The notes beneath the pieces are model-generated. The model did not search any database and was not told where the DNA came from. It was given only the letters and a program-made list of their open reading frames with translations. The translations under genes and the position numbers were made by a program. A stretch of DNA of 64,000 bases from Burkholderia pyrrocinia. GTDB lineage: Bacteria; Pseudomonadota; Gammaproteobacteria; Burkholderiales; Burkholderiaceae. The DNA lies in contig NZ_CP011505.1 in the NCBI RefSeq assembly GCF_001028665.1, forward strand, positions 806,001 to 870,000, given 5' to 3'. Positions 55,263 to 64,000 of this stretch are shown here, piece by piece; positions within the stretch are counted from its first letter, which is position 1, and every line of letters starts with the position of its first letter.

Positions 55263-56137
55263 AGCGGTGCCGTTGGCGTCGATGCGGTCGCCGGCCGATG
55301 CGTGGTGCCGGCACCACTGCCCGCTTTCGAAAGCGCGACGTCGATCAATCGCGCATCGTTGCGTGCGCGTGCCGCATGCAGGGCGATCGCAATCTTCCGA
55401 TACGCGTCACGATTGGCCACCGATGGCGGATCGCAGCGCAGCAGGTTGTCGGCGCCGGAGTCGTCGCGAATGGTCAGCTTCGCCGGCTGACCGGCGCTGA
55501 TGTAACCAAGCTGCCGGTTTGCCGATGGACGGTCGCGCTTCAGCATCGTGTCCGTATGCCCGTCCGTTCCCCACTGAGCAGGCTGGCCAGCCTGCCAGCC
55601 CGCCCCGCATATCGCGCCTGTTTGATCGGCGGTGATGCATCCGGTGCGGATCTCGATCATGGAACAGTACTCGCGGCTCAGTACGGATTCCGGTTGCCCT
55701 GGTCCAGTCGAGACGGTCCCCTGCTCGTCCCGCGCGACGACGACGTATTCGCCGGATGGCGAGATATCGCCGTCGTTCGGCGACTCCATTTGCGTGCCGT
55801 CGCCCGCGTTCGACTCGCCGGCTCGTGGCAGCAGACCGAATGTCGTACCGTTCGGGAATTGGAAAACGGCCTTTTGCCACGCGCGGCCGGACAATGGTGC
55901 TCGCGGGTTCGAGGCGTTGCCATAGAGAATCGCCGCGCCGCCCGGCAAAGCGAAGCGGAAGGCCGACGACGATGCAGCGACCTGTGCCGGCGGTGCAGCG
56001 GCGGCGGCGAGCGACGAGACCGCCGCGACCACTGCGCCAATTCGAAACGTCGAAACACGTGCGTTGATGAATTTTGAAGTTGCGGTTTTCAAAATAGCAT
56101 TCTCGGGACAGAACCCGATGATCATATCGTTTCGCAT
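55244..56137 (-). CDS. hypothetical secreted protein
   Basis: This is a roughly 297-residue ORF. A hydrophobic stretch (FRIGAVVAAVSSLAAAAAPP) near the start suggests a signal peptide. The mature part is Gly/Ser-rich with several Cys (EYCSMIEIRTGCI, AICGAGW) that could form disulfides. No family recognised. The start is uncertain: ATGs at 56137 and 56125, or a TTG nearer the signal core. Its stop overlaps the regulator gene tail on the other strand by 19 bases. Confidence 0.6.
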   Translation of the reverse strand: MRNDMIIGFCPENAILKTATSKFINARVSTFRIGAVVAAVSSLAAAAAPPAQVAASSSAFRFALPGGAAILYGNASNPRAPLSGRAWQKAVFQFPNGTTFGLLPRAGESNAGDGTQMESPNDGDISPSGEYVVVARDEQGTVSTGPGQPESVLSREYCSMIEIRTGCITADQTGAICGAGWQAGQPAQWGTDGHTDTMLKRDRPSANRQLGYISAGQPAKLTIRDDSGADNLLRCDPPSVANRDAYRKIAIALHAARARNDARLIDVALSKAGSGAGTTHRPATASTPTAPLHSSPD

Positions 56138-56190
56138 TAGACGATGTCGATCGGGTGCAGGCATCAGGTCGAACGCAACCGATCGCGCAG

Positions 56191-56835
56191 TCAGATCTCG
56201 TCAACAAACTCGTCGAGAAAGCGACGCAACCGATCGTGGCGAATGTTCGCCAAACGCGCACCGGTAGCGGTCTGAAAACCGGACGCCAGCTTCAGCAGTT
56301 TCGTGTGGAAGTGATCGATCGCGAATCGCGTGTCGTCGAGTTCGCGTGCCGACGCGTGCGGATCGACCGGGTCATACAACGCGCTGCCCATCCGGCCGGC
56401 GACATAGAAGCAACGCGCGACACCCAGCATGCCGATCGCATCGAGCCGGTCGGCATCCTGCAGCGTTTTTGCTTCCAGCGTCATCGGCGCGACACCGGCC
56501 GAAAAACTATGCGCTTCGACCGCATGCGCGACAGCGTCGATCTTCGCGTGCGGCCAACCCAGCGACTTCAGCACCAACCGTGCCTTGTCCGCCGACAGAC
56601 GCGATGCCTGCGCACGATGCGGAGCGTTCTTCTCTACCGCCACGCAGTCGTGCAGCAGTGTCGCCGCAAACAGCACTTCGGCGTCTCCGCCCTCCTCGGC
56701 ATGGATCGCCACCGCGTTCTTCCACACGCGTTGCAGATGCGACGTGTCATGGGAGCCGTCGCCATTGGCGTCGTTCCAGTGAGCCAGCAGGGTCTTGGCC
56801 AAATCCTGAAAGGGGGCAAACGCAGGGGTCGTCAC
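56191..56835 (-). CDS. HD-domain phosphohydrolase
   Basis: This 214-residue HD protein has metal ligands in DTSHLQRVW, the HD pair in LLHDCVAV, and the distal Asp in QDADRLDAIG, as in YedJ-type hydrolases. It likely removes phosphate from a nucleotide or similar compound. Monocistronic. Confidence 0.85.
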   Translation of the reverse strand: MTTPAFAPFQDLAKTLLAHWNDANGDGSHDTSHLQRVWKNAVAIHAEEGGDAEVLFAATLLHDCVAVEKNAPHRAQASRLSADKARLVLKSLGWPHAKIDAVAHAVEAHSFSAGVAPMTLEAKTLQDADRLDAIGMLGVARCFYVAGRMGSALYDPVDPHASARELDDTRFAIDHFHTKLLKLASGFQTATGARLANIRHDRLRRFLDEFVDEI

Positions 56836-56991
56836 GGGCTCGGGTGATTAAAGACTGGATGCCGATTATCGCCTCACGCGCAGCGAGGCACACGGTTTGC
56901 GGTCTATCCCGGCGTATCAAGCAAACCGTTACCTCCGGCGGAACCCGATTGCCTTATAGTGCGGAGTGTCCATTCGACGAGGAGATCCGCA

Positions 56992-57399
56992 ATGAAACTG
57001 CAGGCCAACGGTCCGTTTGAAGTGAAGCTGAATCCCGAATCCCTGAGTAGCGTTGCAGAAAATACCGGGCTCGGCCGCATGTCGCTCGACAAGCAATTTC
57101 ACGGCGACCTGGAAGCCGTCAGTCACGGCGAAATGCTCGCGTTTCGAACCACTGTCCAGGGCTCCGCGGGCTACGTCGCGATGGAAACCGTGCAAGGCAC
57201 GCTGGGTGGCCGCGAAGGCAGCTTCGTCCTGCAGCACAGCTCCACCATGAGCCGCGGGCAGCCGAAGCAATCGATCACCGTCGTACCCGATTCCGGGACG
57301 GGAGAATTGCTGGGGCTCTCCGGCTCGATGATCATCAACATCGACAACGGCCAGCATTCATACACCTTCGACTACGAGTTGCCTGAATCGCCGCAGTAA
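56992..57399 (+). CDS. DUF3224-family protein
   Basis: This 135-residue beta-barrel-like protein resembles DUF3224: FRTTVQGSAGYVAMETVQGT and FVLQHSSTMSRGQPK. GAGGAG precedes ATG 56992. Function unknown; relatives are small cytoplasmic proteins possibly binding a hydrophobic ligand. Confidence 0.8.
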   Translation: MKLQANGPFEVKLNPESLSSVAENTGLGRMSLDKQFHGDLEAVSHGEMLAFRTTVQGSAGYVAMETVQGTLGGREGSFVLQHSSTMSRGQPKQSITVVPDSGTGELLGLSGSMIINIDNGQHSYTFDYELPESPQ

Positions 57400-57536
57400 A
57401 TCAACACACAATGGTGCCGCCGGCACGGTAACGCGTTCCGGCCTCTCGCGTGCCATACGGAAAGCGGCTTCGTTCGTCAGCGCGTCAGAAAGCATTCGAC
57501 ATCGACAATCCGGCTGCGACCGCGGACATCAGTACG

Positions 57537-59102
57537 TCACGCGACAGCCTCGTCACGCAGCCGAAACTGCGCGACCGCCGCGCTCAACCGAGAGCCCTGT
57601 TCGTCGAGCGACAGCGCCACGGCCGCCGCTTCCTCGACCAGCGCGGCATTGCGCTGCATCGTCTGTTCCATCTGGATGACCGCGGCGTTCACCTGCTCGA
57701 TGCCCGACGACTGTTCCTCGAAGGCGTTGCTGGTTTCGCTCATGATCGCGTTCACGCGCTCGACCGCGGCAACGAGCTCGGCCATCGCCGAGCCGGCCAG
57801 CGTGACGAGGCCGCTGCCGTCTTCGACGCGTCGCGCGGAATTGCCGATCAGATCCTTGATTTCCTTCGCCGCCGACCCGCAACGCTGCGCGAGCCCGCGC
57901 ACTTCCGTCGCGACAACCGCGAAACCGCGCCCCTGCTCGCCGGCACGCGCGGCTTCGACGGCGGCGTTCAATGCGAGGATGTTCGTCTGGAACGCGATGC
58001 TCTCGATCACGCCGACGATGCCGGAGATTCGCGCGGAGCTGCGCGAAATCTCGGACATCGTCTCGACGACGCGCTGCATCGCGTCGCCGCCGCGCGACGC
58101 GATGCCGGCCGCACCCTCGACGTAAGTGCGCGCATCGCGCGCGTTGTCAGCATTCTGGCGCACGGCCGCCGTCAGCTGCTCGACGCTCGCCGCCGCCTGC
58201 TGCAGCGACACGGCCTGCTGCTCGGTGCGCGCGGACAGGTCGACGTTGCCGCTCGCGATCGTGCGGACGTCGCCGACGATCGTCTCGGTGCTCGCGCGCA
58301 CCTGGCTGACGGTGTCGACGAGACCGTCCTGCATCCGCTTCAGCGCATTCAGCAGATAGGCCATCTCGTTTGCGCCGGGAATGACGACCGTTCCGGTCAG
58401 GTCGCCTTTCGAGATTTTTTCGAACTGATCGACCGCGAGATTGATCGGTTCGATGATCGCCTTCGCAAGCACGCGCTGCGCAAAGAAGCCGACGACGAGC
58501 GCAAGCACCGCGACCGCCGCCATTCCCCACACGATCCGGTGGAAATGAACGCCGGCCGCCTCGTAGCGGGCCTTTTCGCGTGCGACCTGGAACGATTCGA
58601 GCGCGTCGATCGCGTCCTGGTACGCGGTGAACAGCGCGGGTGGCGCGGTGCGCTGCGTGTCGAGGAAGTTGAACGCGTCGTCGCCGTCGAGCTGCGACAG
58701 CGCCTTCAGGAACACACGGTCGAGCAACGCGCGACGGCGGCTCTGCAGCGTGTCGAACAGCGCCTGCTCGTCGGCGTCGCGCGCGTGCAGGCGCGTGTAG
58801 GCGTCCAGCTCGTCGTTGCTCTGCTTGAGGAGCGTATGGAGTTGCGCGATTTCCGCCTTGCCCGGCTGGCCGGCGCTGATGATCTGCGCGACGTCGCTCA
58901 TCCGTTCGCGCAGCACGAGCATCCGCTCGGAGCTGGTCTTCAGGTGCAGCAGCGACGCGGTGTCGTCGCGGTACATCGCCTCGAGCGAACCATTGCTCAC
59001 GTAGAGGCCGGCGATGCATGCGCCGACCACCAGCACGAGCAGCACGGTATAGCCGGCGATGGTCGCGACGAGTCCGCCACGGATGGTGAATTGTTTTCGC
59101 AT
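57537..59102 (-). CDS. methyl-accepting chemotaxis protein
   Basis: This is a 521-residue chemoreceptor. TM1 lies near residues 11-31, a small periplasmic helical sensor (4HB-like) spans to about 190, TM2 lies near 191-212, then HAMP and the cytoplasmic signalling hairpin with the conserved tip QTNILALNAAVEAARAGEQ. No C-terminal CheR/B pentapeptide is visible. It would feed ligand signals to CheA/CheW; no che genes are nearby, so it is an orphan receptor. AAGGGAA precedes its ATG. Confidence 0.92.
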   Translation of the reverse strand: MRKQFTIRGGLVATIAGYTVLLVLVVGACIAGLYVSNGSLEAMYRDDTASLLHLKTSSERMLVLRERMSDVAQIISAGQPGKAEIAQLHTLLKQSNDELDAYTRLHARDADEQALFDTLQSRRRALLDRVFLKALSQLDGDDAFNFLDTQRTAPPALFTAYQDAIDALESFQVAREKARYEAAGVHFHRIVWGMAAVAVLALVVGFFAQRVLAKAIIEPINLAVDQFEKISKGDLTGTVVIPGANEMAYLLNALKRMQDGLVDTVSQVRASTETIVGDVRTIASGNVDLSARTEQQAVSLQQAAASVEQLTAAVRQNADNARDARTYVEGAAGIASRGGDAMQRVVETMSEISRSSARISGIVGVIESIAFQTNILALNAAVEAARAGEQGRGFAVVATEVRGLAQRCGSAAKEIKDLIGNSARRVEDGSGLVTLAGSAMAELVAAVERVNAIMSETSNAFEEQSSGIEQVNAAVIQMEQTMQRNAALVEEAAAVALSLDEQGSRLSAAVAQFRLRDEAVA

Positions 59103-59420
59103 GACGTTCCCTTGCGCAGGCCACGCGCGGCCTGCGGCGGATGTGGATTCCGGATCACGAAAGACGAGCGCTGCGTCGCAACATGCGCAACATGCGGCAC
59201 GTGGGCTACGAACGGGTTAACGACGCGGTCGGCGGGAAGGTTTTATCTGCACGCGACGCGAATCTTGACGATTGCGACAGATGGGGGGGGCTGAAGATGC
59301 GTGCGGCCGGTGCGTTCGCTGTCGAGCGAAGCCGTGCCGGCGGGGCTCCGCGGGCGGAATTCGGGCAACCGCGGACGGAAAGCGAAACCCTCGGGTCACG
59401 CCCTGCGCTGCAATGATCGG
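59103..59420. other. intergenic region upstream of MCP
   Basis: About 318 bases with no supported gene. It contains the MCP promoter and the 3' flank of the VOC gene; nothing else stood out. Confidence 0.5.
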
Positions 59421-59831
59421 CTATCCGTCGTTGGCCAGCCTTGAACGGATCTCGTCAACCGGGAAGTCGCGCTGGTGCGTGGCAATCTGCCATGTGTTTC
59501 CCCACGGATCCCTCACCATCGCGCGCCTGTCGCCGTAGGGCATGTCGGCTGGAACTTCGAGCGAGATCGCGTTCGCTGCAATCGCTCGCGGATAAGTCGA
59601 ATCGACATCCTCGACATAGACGTACAGAAACGCCGGCATCAGATCGCGCAGGCCGTCTCCGCCGCTGACCATCACGACGGAATCGCCGATCCGCATTTCG
59701 GCAGGCAGCCCGGCGCGGAATTCGCCCTGTGCGTGAAACACCGTCCGGATGAATTCGATCAGGTTTTCCGGATCCCGGACCGCGATTCGGGGCGTGACGG
59801 TATGCCATCCATCGGGTTGAAAGTTGGTCAT
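59421..59831 (-). CDS. VOC/glyoxalase-superfamily protein (PhnB-like)
   Basis: This 136-residue vicinal-oxygen-chelate protein has TPRIAVRDPENLIEF, GLPAEMRIGDSVVMVSGG and the family ending RDPWGNTWQIATH. Metal ligands are not fully identifiable. ATG 59831 chosen since the fold starts there. Unknown substrate; such proteins often handle reactive or toxic small molecules. Confidence 0.8.
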   Translation of the reverse strand: MTNFQPDGWHTVTPRIAVRDPENLIEFIRTVFHAQGEFRAGLPAEMRIGDSVVMVSGGDGLRDLMPAFLYVYVEDVDSTYPRAIAANAISLEVPADMPYGDRRAMVRDPWGNTWQIATHQRDFPVDEIRSRLANDG

Positions 59832-59999
59832 GTCGCGCGGCCTCCGAAGGGATTTCCGAGGGTATTGTCCTCCGGGCGCCGGAGGTCTGCAAAAGGGAGG
59901 TAGCAGGCGATTGCGTTTGTCGGCAACCGGCCAGGAGCCGTCAGTCGGCCGGGCCGGTTCGAAGCGGCCGTTCGTCTGCGCTTCCACTCAAGAGCTGCG

Positions 60000-60283
60000 T
60001 TAGCGAATCTCCACCTCGATGAATACCACCTCGTGGTCGGTCGCGTTGACGACGTTATGTTCCCCCCCTTCAACCCGGCGTAACTTTGCCCTGCACGCAG
60101 TTGCGACTCCCGGTTGCCTTGCGCTGTCTCGAGGAGAAGTTGGCCGTCCGTTTGCGGTACCACGACATAGTCATGCCCGTGAACATGCCAGCCGGTCTCG
60201 GCGCCGGGTGCAAATCGCCACTCGGTGACAATCACGCGTTCATTCAATACCTGCTGCGTTGGAATTGCCTGCGGACGATCCAT
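60000..60283 (-). pseudogene. cupin gene frameshifted in a G-run
   Basis: The frame from ATG 60283 (GAGGAAG upstream) reads as a cupin (GAETGWHVHGHDYVVVPQTDG). After a run of seven G (plus-strand C-run 60062-60068) it leaves the cupin frame. With one more G, the other frame continues as a normal cupin ending: EHNVVNATDHEVVFIEVEIR then stop at 60000. So a -1 shift breaks the gene. It may be a true mutation, a phase-variable tract, or a sequencing error. Confidence 0.75.
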
Positions 60284-60387
60284 GAGCGCTTCCTCAGCGA
60301 AGTGGGCAACGAGGTTGGTCGGGTATCCGCCGAAGACGATCTGCGGATCGCAACGTCGAGAGCCTACCATGTGGAAACAGCGCAACC

Positions 60388-61215
60388 CTACGCATTGAGA
60401 TTTGTTGCCGCGAAATCCTGAACCTCTCTCGGGCGAAGGATTTTTTCAACGAGCCGAGCCGACATCTGGCGGCTCAGTAGTCTCTGCAAGTTCGCAAGTA
60501 GCCGATTTCGCACCCCCACGACCCGATAGCTCAGATTGCGATCGAGCGCCCACAACGCATCCTGCACCACGTTCGCGACCGGCATCGGCACGCCGACCGC
60601 AGCCTCCTTCGCGCCCACAACGTCGAAGAAGGCCGTTTGCGTCGCACCAGGACATAGCGCGACGACCCGGATGCCCCGCTGCCGGTTCTCTGCCCAGACG
60701 GCTTCCGAAAATGACAGGAGAAAGGCCTTCGTCGCGCCGTAGACGGCCATATACGGATCGGGCTGGAATGCCGCGGTTGACGCGACGTTGATGACTGCGC
60801 CATCGGATCGCGCTTGCATCCCCGGCAGCAGAAGATGCGTCAGCTCGATCGCGGCGATGCAGTTCACCAGGACTTCATCGCGCTGGCGCGTCGACGGAAT
60901 CGTTTCAAAGCGCCCGTAAGCTGCGAAGCCCGCGTTGTTGATCAGCACATCGACGACCGTGCCGGTCGCCTTCAGATGACGATCGATCGTGTCGACGGCG
61001 TTGGCCTCGCTCAGGTCGACCGTCAGAAAATCGGCGTCGCACGCATGGTCGCGTCGCAGTTCTGCGGCCAGATCGCGCAGCTTGTCGTGAGAGCGTGCGA
61101 CCAGCAGGAGTCTCGCACCGCGTTCGGCCAACGCGTAGGCAAACGCGCGCCCGATACCCGACGATGCACCCGTGACGAGTGCTGTTTTTCCGCCAAAATC
61201 GAAAGATTTGCTCAT
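60388..61215 (-). CDS. short-chain dehydrogenase/reductase
   Basis: This 275-residue classical SDR has TGASSGIGRAFAYALA (NAD(P) binding), NNAGFAAYG, the catalytic Ser in NVASTAAF and YGATK (Tyr/Lys). It reduces or oxidises a carbonyl/alcohol. It is divergent from a MerR gene and has a MerR-type promoter (61247-61277). Confidence 0.88.
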   Translation of the reverse strand: MSKSFDFGGKTALVTGASSGIGRAFAYALAERGARLLLVARSHDKLRDLAAELRRDHACDADFLTVDLSEANAVDTIDRHLKATGTVVDVLINNAGFAAYGRFETIPSTRQRDEVLVNCIAAIELTHLLLPGMQARSDGAVINVASTAAFQPDPYMAVYGATKAFLLSFSEAVWAENRQRGIRVVALCPGATQTAFFDVVGAKEAAVGVPMPVANVVQDALWALDRNLSYRVVGVRNRLLANLQRLLSRQMSARLVEKILRPREVQDFAATNLNA

Positions 61216-61246
61216 GGGCTGCTGATGGAGTGGAACGGGAGTTGCA

Positions 61247-61277
61247 CTCTAAACCGTTGACTATAGGCAACGGTCAA
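61247..61277 (-). promoter_or_regulatory. MerR-type promoter with 19-bp spacer and operator dyad
   Basis: On the minus strand TTGACC (61272-61277) and TTAGAG (61247-61252) are separated by exactly 19 bases. The spacer region holds the dyad ACCGTTG/CAACGGT (61253-61259 and 61268-61274 on the plus strand). Over-long spacers with a central dyad are diagnostic of MerR-activated promoters. It points to the SDR gene. Confidence 0.75.
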
Positions 61278-61314
61278 GCGTAAATGACGCTCCACGACAT
61301 TGATTGGAGGCAGC

Positions 61315-61689
61315 ATGCGCATCGGCGAGCTATGCAAGCGGGCGGGTGTATCGCGCGACACCGTCCGTTACTACGAGCGTATGGGTCTGCTGGACAAAGC
61401 AACGCAACCTAACGCGACGAACACTTACAAGCGCTATTCCGAACTTTCGTTACAGCGGATACGGCTGATCGTTCACGCGAAGGCGCTGGGCTTCACGCTG
61501 GCGGAAATTGGCGACGTTGTCCATGTATGGGAAAGTCCGACCTTCGGCGTTGACCAAAAGGTCGCGTGCCTGCAAGCAAAGCTCGCCGAACTCGACGCAA
61601 AGAGTCTCGCGTTGAACACGCTTCGAACAGGATTGCTGAATGCGTTGGCCAAAGTTGGCGGCGATTGCGTCGAAGAAGAAATAGCGTGA
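61315..61689 (+). CDS. MerR-family transcriptional regulator
   Basis: This 124-residue MerR protein has the winged helix RIGELCKRAGVSRDTVRYYE, and a short C-terminal coil without clustered metal-binding Cys, so it is not a heavy-metal sensor. GGAGG precedes ATG 61315. It probably activates the divergent SDR gene. Confidence 0.87.
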   Translation: MRIGELCKRAGVSRDTVRYYERMGLLDKATQPNATNTYKRYSELSLQRIRLIVHAKALGFTLAEIGDVVHVWESPTFGVDQKVACLQAKLAELDAKSLALNTLRTGLLNALAKVGGDCVEEEIA

Positions 61690-62077
61690 TGAGTCGCGGC
61701 CGTGCAAGGGCCATGCTGCCTCGAACAGGAGCGTCAATGGCCGCTTCGATCGCACGCGAGCGTCCGTTCAGGGTCGTTCAGACCCCCGACCCCGGCTTAG
61801 GCTCTGTCCGACCTGCGCACCATGCCAGGCATGGCGCACAGCCAGTCAGGGCCACATCACCTCACCCACAAAACCACCCACCCGGTGAAACAGTTACAAG
61901 TTAACCATTGACGCTGACACCACCCGGCGGTTAGTGTACGCCCCTGAAGTTCAAGAAGTTCGATTGCTGTTCATCAATTGATCGCCTCTCAGCGGTATTC
62001 GTTGTCCACTCCCTCCTTGATGCTTCTCCCGCTCTTGAACAGAGCAAATTTACTTATTTTTTTCTCAAGGATTCTTC
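61690..62077. other. intergenic region with cold-shock gene leader
   Basis: 388 bases with no convincing gene. It contains a promoter candidate (61908-61936) and the long 5' leader of the cold-shock gene. The end (62040-62075) is T-rich with AAGGA before the ATG. Confidence 0.55.
61908..61936 (+). promoter_or_regulatory. candidate sigma-70 promoter of cold-shock gene
   Basis: TTGACG, 17 bases, TTAGTG. This would give a leader of about 130 bases, the long untranslated region typical for cold-shock mRNAs. Confidence 0.4.
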
Positions 62078-62281
62078 ATGGATACCGGTATCGTCAAGTG
62101 GTTCAACGACAGCAAAGGCTTTGGCTTCATCACTCCGGACAAGGGCGGCGACGACCTGTTCGCGCACTTCTCCGAAATTCGGGCCGACGGCTTCAAGACG
62201 CTGGCTGAAAATCAGAAGGTGAGCTTCGAAACGAAGCAAGGCCCGAAGGGTCTGCAAGCGGCCAACATCAAGCCGCTGTAA
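62078..62281 (+). CDS. cspA: cold-shock protein
   Basis: This 67-residue OB-fold single-strand nucleic-acid-binding protein has both RNP motifs, KGFGFI and DLFAHF. It acts as an RNA chaperone. The CspA family name is certain, the exact paralogue is not. Confidence 0.95.
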   Translation: MDTGIVKWFNDSKGFGFITPDKGGDDLFAHFSEIRADGFKTLAENQKVSFETKQGPKGLQAANIKPL

Positions 62282-62560
62282 AGTTTGAAGGACCCGGCCT
62301 CCTGAAACGGACGCCGGGTTGCAGCGACATCCTCGCGGAGCGTTGTCTCCCAAAGTTGGCGCGATCGCTCATAGCTGCATCTGTTTGTTCAGCAGCTTGC
62401 CAAGCGCCACACGCCTCGTTGCACTTCATTCTCCCCTCTGGCTGAAAGGCCCTTTTTTCGCATTCCGACTGCTTCAGATTCAGCTCGCAATGGCTTTGAA
62501 TCGGCGCATCCGTGCACATTTGGCACGGCACGCGCGCATTCGCACATCATTAAAATTAAA

Positions 62561-62785
62561 ATGCACACCAAACGAATTCAACAATACAACGGCTATGCCG
62601 TCCAACCCTCGGCGCATCGTTTGCCCGACGGTAGTTTTTCATCCAACCTGCTGCTCGAACGCACCGACAGCTCGCGCGCCGAAGGCCGCTACCAGTTCTA
62701 TTCGCTCGATTACTTCACGAGTGAAGCGCAGGCGCTGCAGCACTCGACGCGCTGGGCACGCAACTGGGTCGACACGCGCGGTTAA
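62561..62785 (+). CDS. small hypothetical protein
   Basis: This 74-residue ORF has no recognised domain. Codon use and aromatic-rich content (YQFYSLDYFTSEAQAL) look protein-like, and similar small ORFs follow cold-shock genes in related bacteria, from general memory. The start codon has no obvious ribosome site. Confidence 0.5.
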   Translation: MHTKRIQQYNGYAVQPSAHRLPDGSFSSNLLLERTDSSRAEGRYQFYSLDYFTSEAQALQHSTRWARNWVDTRG

Positions 62786-62989
62786 ACCGCGGTTAAACGT
62801 AACGCCCCAGTACCGGACGCCCAACGCAAATGAGGCACCCGGGCGCGCACGACACAGCGCGCCCGAACGTCGCGCGCGATCGATTCGTTACCTTCCGATC
62901 CGATCCGCGCGCTCGGTTCGAACTTCCCGACCTTCCCTTTCGACGTCGCCGGCAACGATTCGGCTGCGCACGTGCCGCGGAAAATCGAC

Positions 62990-64000
62990 CTAAAGAACGC
63001 GCTCCAGCGCGTCGGCGAACCTGGCAACCGCACCTTCGACGTCATGCAGTTTTTCCAGACCGAACAATCCGATGCGGAAGGTCTTGAAATCTTCAGGCTC
63101 GTCGCATTGCAGCGGAACGCCGGCGGCGATCTGCAAGCCGACATCGGCGAATTTCTTGCCGGATCGAATGCCGTCGTCGTCCGTGTAGCAGACCACGACA
63201 CCCGGCGCCTGAAAACCTTCAGCCGCCACGCTCCTGAAACCTTTGTCGGCCAGCAGCGCGCGAACGCGCGTGCCGAGCTCGAGCTGCTCCGCTCTCACCT
63301 TGTCGAAACCGTATGCGTCGGTTTCCTTGATCACGTCGCGCAGCGTCGCGAGACTGTCGGTGGGCATCGTCGCGTGATACGCGAACCCGCCGTTCTCGTA
63401 CGCTTCCATGATCTGCAGCCATTTGCGAAGATCGCACGCGAAGCTGGTGCTGGTCGTCGCATCGATTCGTTCGCGGGCGAGCGGGCTGAGCATGACCAGT
63501 GCGCAGCAGGGTGACGCGCTCCAGCCCTTTTGCGGCGCGCTGATCAGCACATCGACGCCGCTGGCCTGCATGTCGACCCACACCGTGCCGGACGCGATGC
63601 AATCCAGTACGAACATGCCGCCGACCGCATGCACGGCGTCGGCCACCGCGCGCAGATACGCATCGGGCAGCATCATCCCGGATGCGGTTTCGACATGCGG
63701 CGCAAAGACCAGATCCGGCTTCTGTTCCCTGATCGCGGCGACCACTTCCTCGATCGGGGCCGGTGCGAAGGCGGCCTGCCTTCCCGGTTCGACCGGACGC
63801 GCCTTCAGCACCGTCGTTTCAGACGGAATGCTGCCCATGTCGAAAATCTGCGACCAGCGGAAACTGAACCAGCCATTGCGGATGACCAGGCACTTCTTGT
63901 TCGTCGCGAACTGTCGGGCGACGGCTTCCATGCCGAACGTCCCGCTGCCCGGGACGACGACGACCGCCTTCGCGTTGTAAACCTTTTTCAGGGAAGCGGA
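62990..64000 (-). CDS. class V aminotransferase (5' end cut by window)
   Basis: The frame is open to the window end, so the gene starts beyond base 64000. It matches the alanine/serine-glyoxylate aminotransferase group: VVVVPGSGTFGMEAVARQ, the PLP lysine in ISAPQKGWSASPCC, VLDCIASGTVWVDM with the PLP-ring Asp region. It transfers an amino group, commonly to glyoxylate or pyruvate. The ATG at 63931 lies inside the fold and is not the start. Confidence 0.85.
   Translation of the reverse strand, partial: SASLKKVYNAKAVVVVPGSGTFGMEAVARQFATNKKCLVIRNGWFSFRWSQIFDMGSIPSETTVLKARPVEPGRQAAFAPAPIEEVVAAIREQKPDLVFAPHVETASGMMLPDAYLRAVADAVHAVGGMFVLDCIASGTVWVDMQASGVDVLISAPQKGWSASPCCALVMLSPLARERIDATTSTSFACDLRKWLQIMEAYENGGFAYHATMPTDSLATLRDVIKETDAYGFDKVRAEQLELGTRVRALLADKGFRSVAAEGFQAPGVVVCYTDDDGIRSGKKFADVGLQIAAGVPLQCDEPEDFKTFRIGLFGLEKLHDVEGAVARFADALERVL

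Noticed and set aside
62282..62340. Hairpin after the cold-shock gene as a terminator
   Set aside because: ACCCGGC/GCCGGGT arms have a 14-base loop and no T-run, so termination cannot be supported.

Overview
The window is GC-rich chromosomal DNA with strongly GC-biased third codon positions. It has many LysR regulators in divergent arrangements, a DctPQM-type TRAP transporter, an H-NS-family protein of the betaproteobacterial type, and gene families typical of soil and opportunist Burkholderia. Burkholderia, probably the B. cepacia complex, is the best guess. That is inference from gene content and style; no rRNA or housekeeping marker is present. No tRNA, rRNA, CRISPR array or replication origin was seen.

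Region 1 (1-8.2 kb) is a scarred accessory edge. It holds an IS30-family transposase cut by the window start and the C-terminal halves of an alpha/beta hydrolase and a MerR regulator, back to back with both N-termini and their shared promoter missing. Next come a glutathione transferase read through into a SnoaL-like domain, its divergent LysR regulator, an MHS-type MFS transporter, an intact alpha/beta hydrolase and a GcvA-like LysR regulator.

Region 2 (8.2-34.8 kb) is the centrepiece: about 26 kb of tightly packed, often overlapping genes that look like one biosynthetic and export system. Two genes run leftwards (an acyl-ACP-desaturase-like diiron protein and a membrane desaturase). Divergently there is a long rightward operon: fatty acyl-AMP ligase; ABC ATPase, FtsX-type permease, LolA-like periplasmic protein and outer-membrane barrel; a degenerate acyl-CoA dehydrogenase; an acyl carrier protein; three thiolase-fold (KAS III-like) proteins with different catalytic residues; an orphan 206-residue protein; an R2-like diiron protein; a PLP decarboxylase and an AMP-dependent ligase; a full acyl-CoA dehydrogenase; a citrate-synthase homologue; a methyltransferase; an Fe(II)/2-oxoglutarate dioxygenase; an ABC-2 exporter; a small membrane protein; an FAD-linked oxidase; and a small last ORF. 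There is no modular PKS or NRPS. The likely logic is activation of a fatty acid onto the ACP, desaturation or oxidation, joining with a decarboxylated amino-acid-type unit, tailoring, and export across both membranes. I do not recognise the product.

Region 3 (34.8-41 kb) has a TRAP operon with a terminator and a 17-bp palindromic operator, a LuxR-type regulator, and a stand-alone hisC preceded by a His-rich leader peptide and an intrinsic terminator, i.e. a probable attenuator.

Region 4 (41-64 kb) is mixed accessory content: an ankyrin protein, small hypotheticals, an epimerase/reductase followed by a broken AraC-type gene, RidA, H-NS, cupins (one frameshifted in a G-run), a nucleotidyltransferase, LysR/LysE and LysR/azoreductase divergent pairs, an enoyl-reductase-type and acetoacetate-decarboxylase-type gene pair, a GST with a WYL regulator, an HD hydrolase, an MCP, a VOC protein, an SDR with a MerR regulator and a 19-bp-spacer promoter, a cold-shock protein, and a class V aminotransferase cut by the window end.
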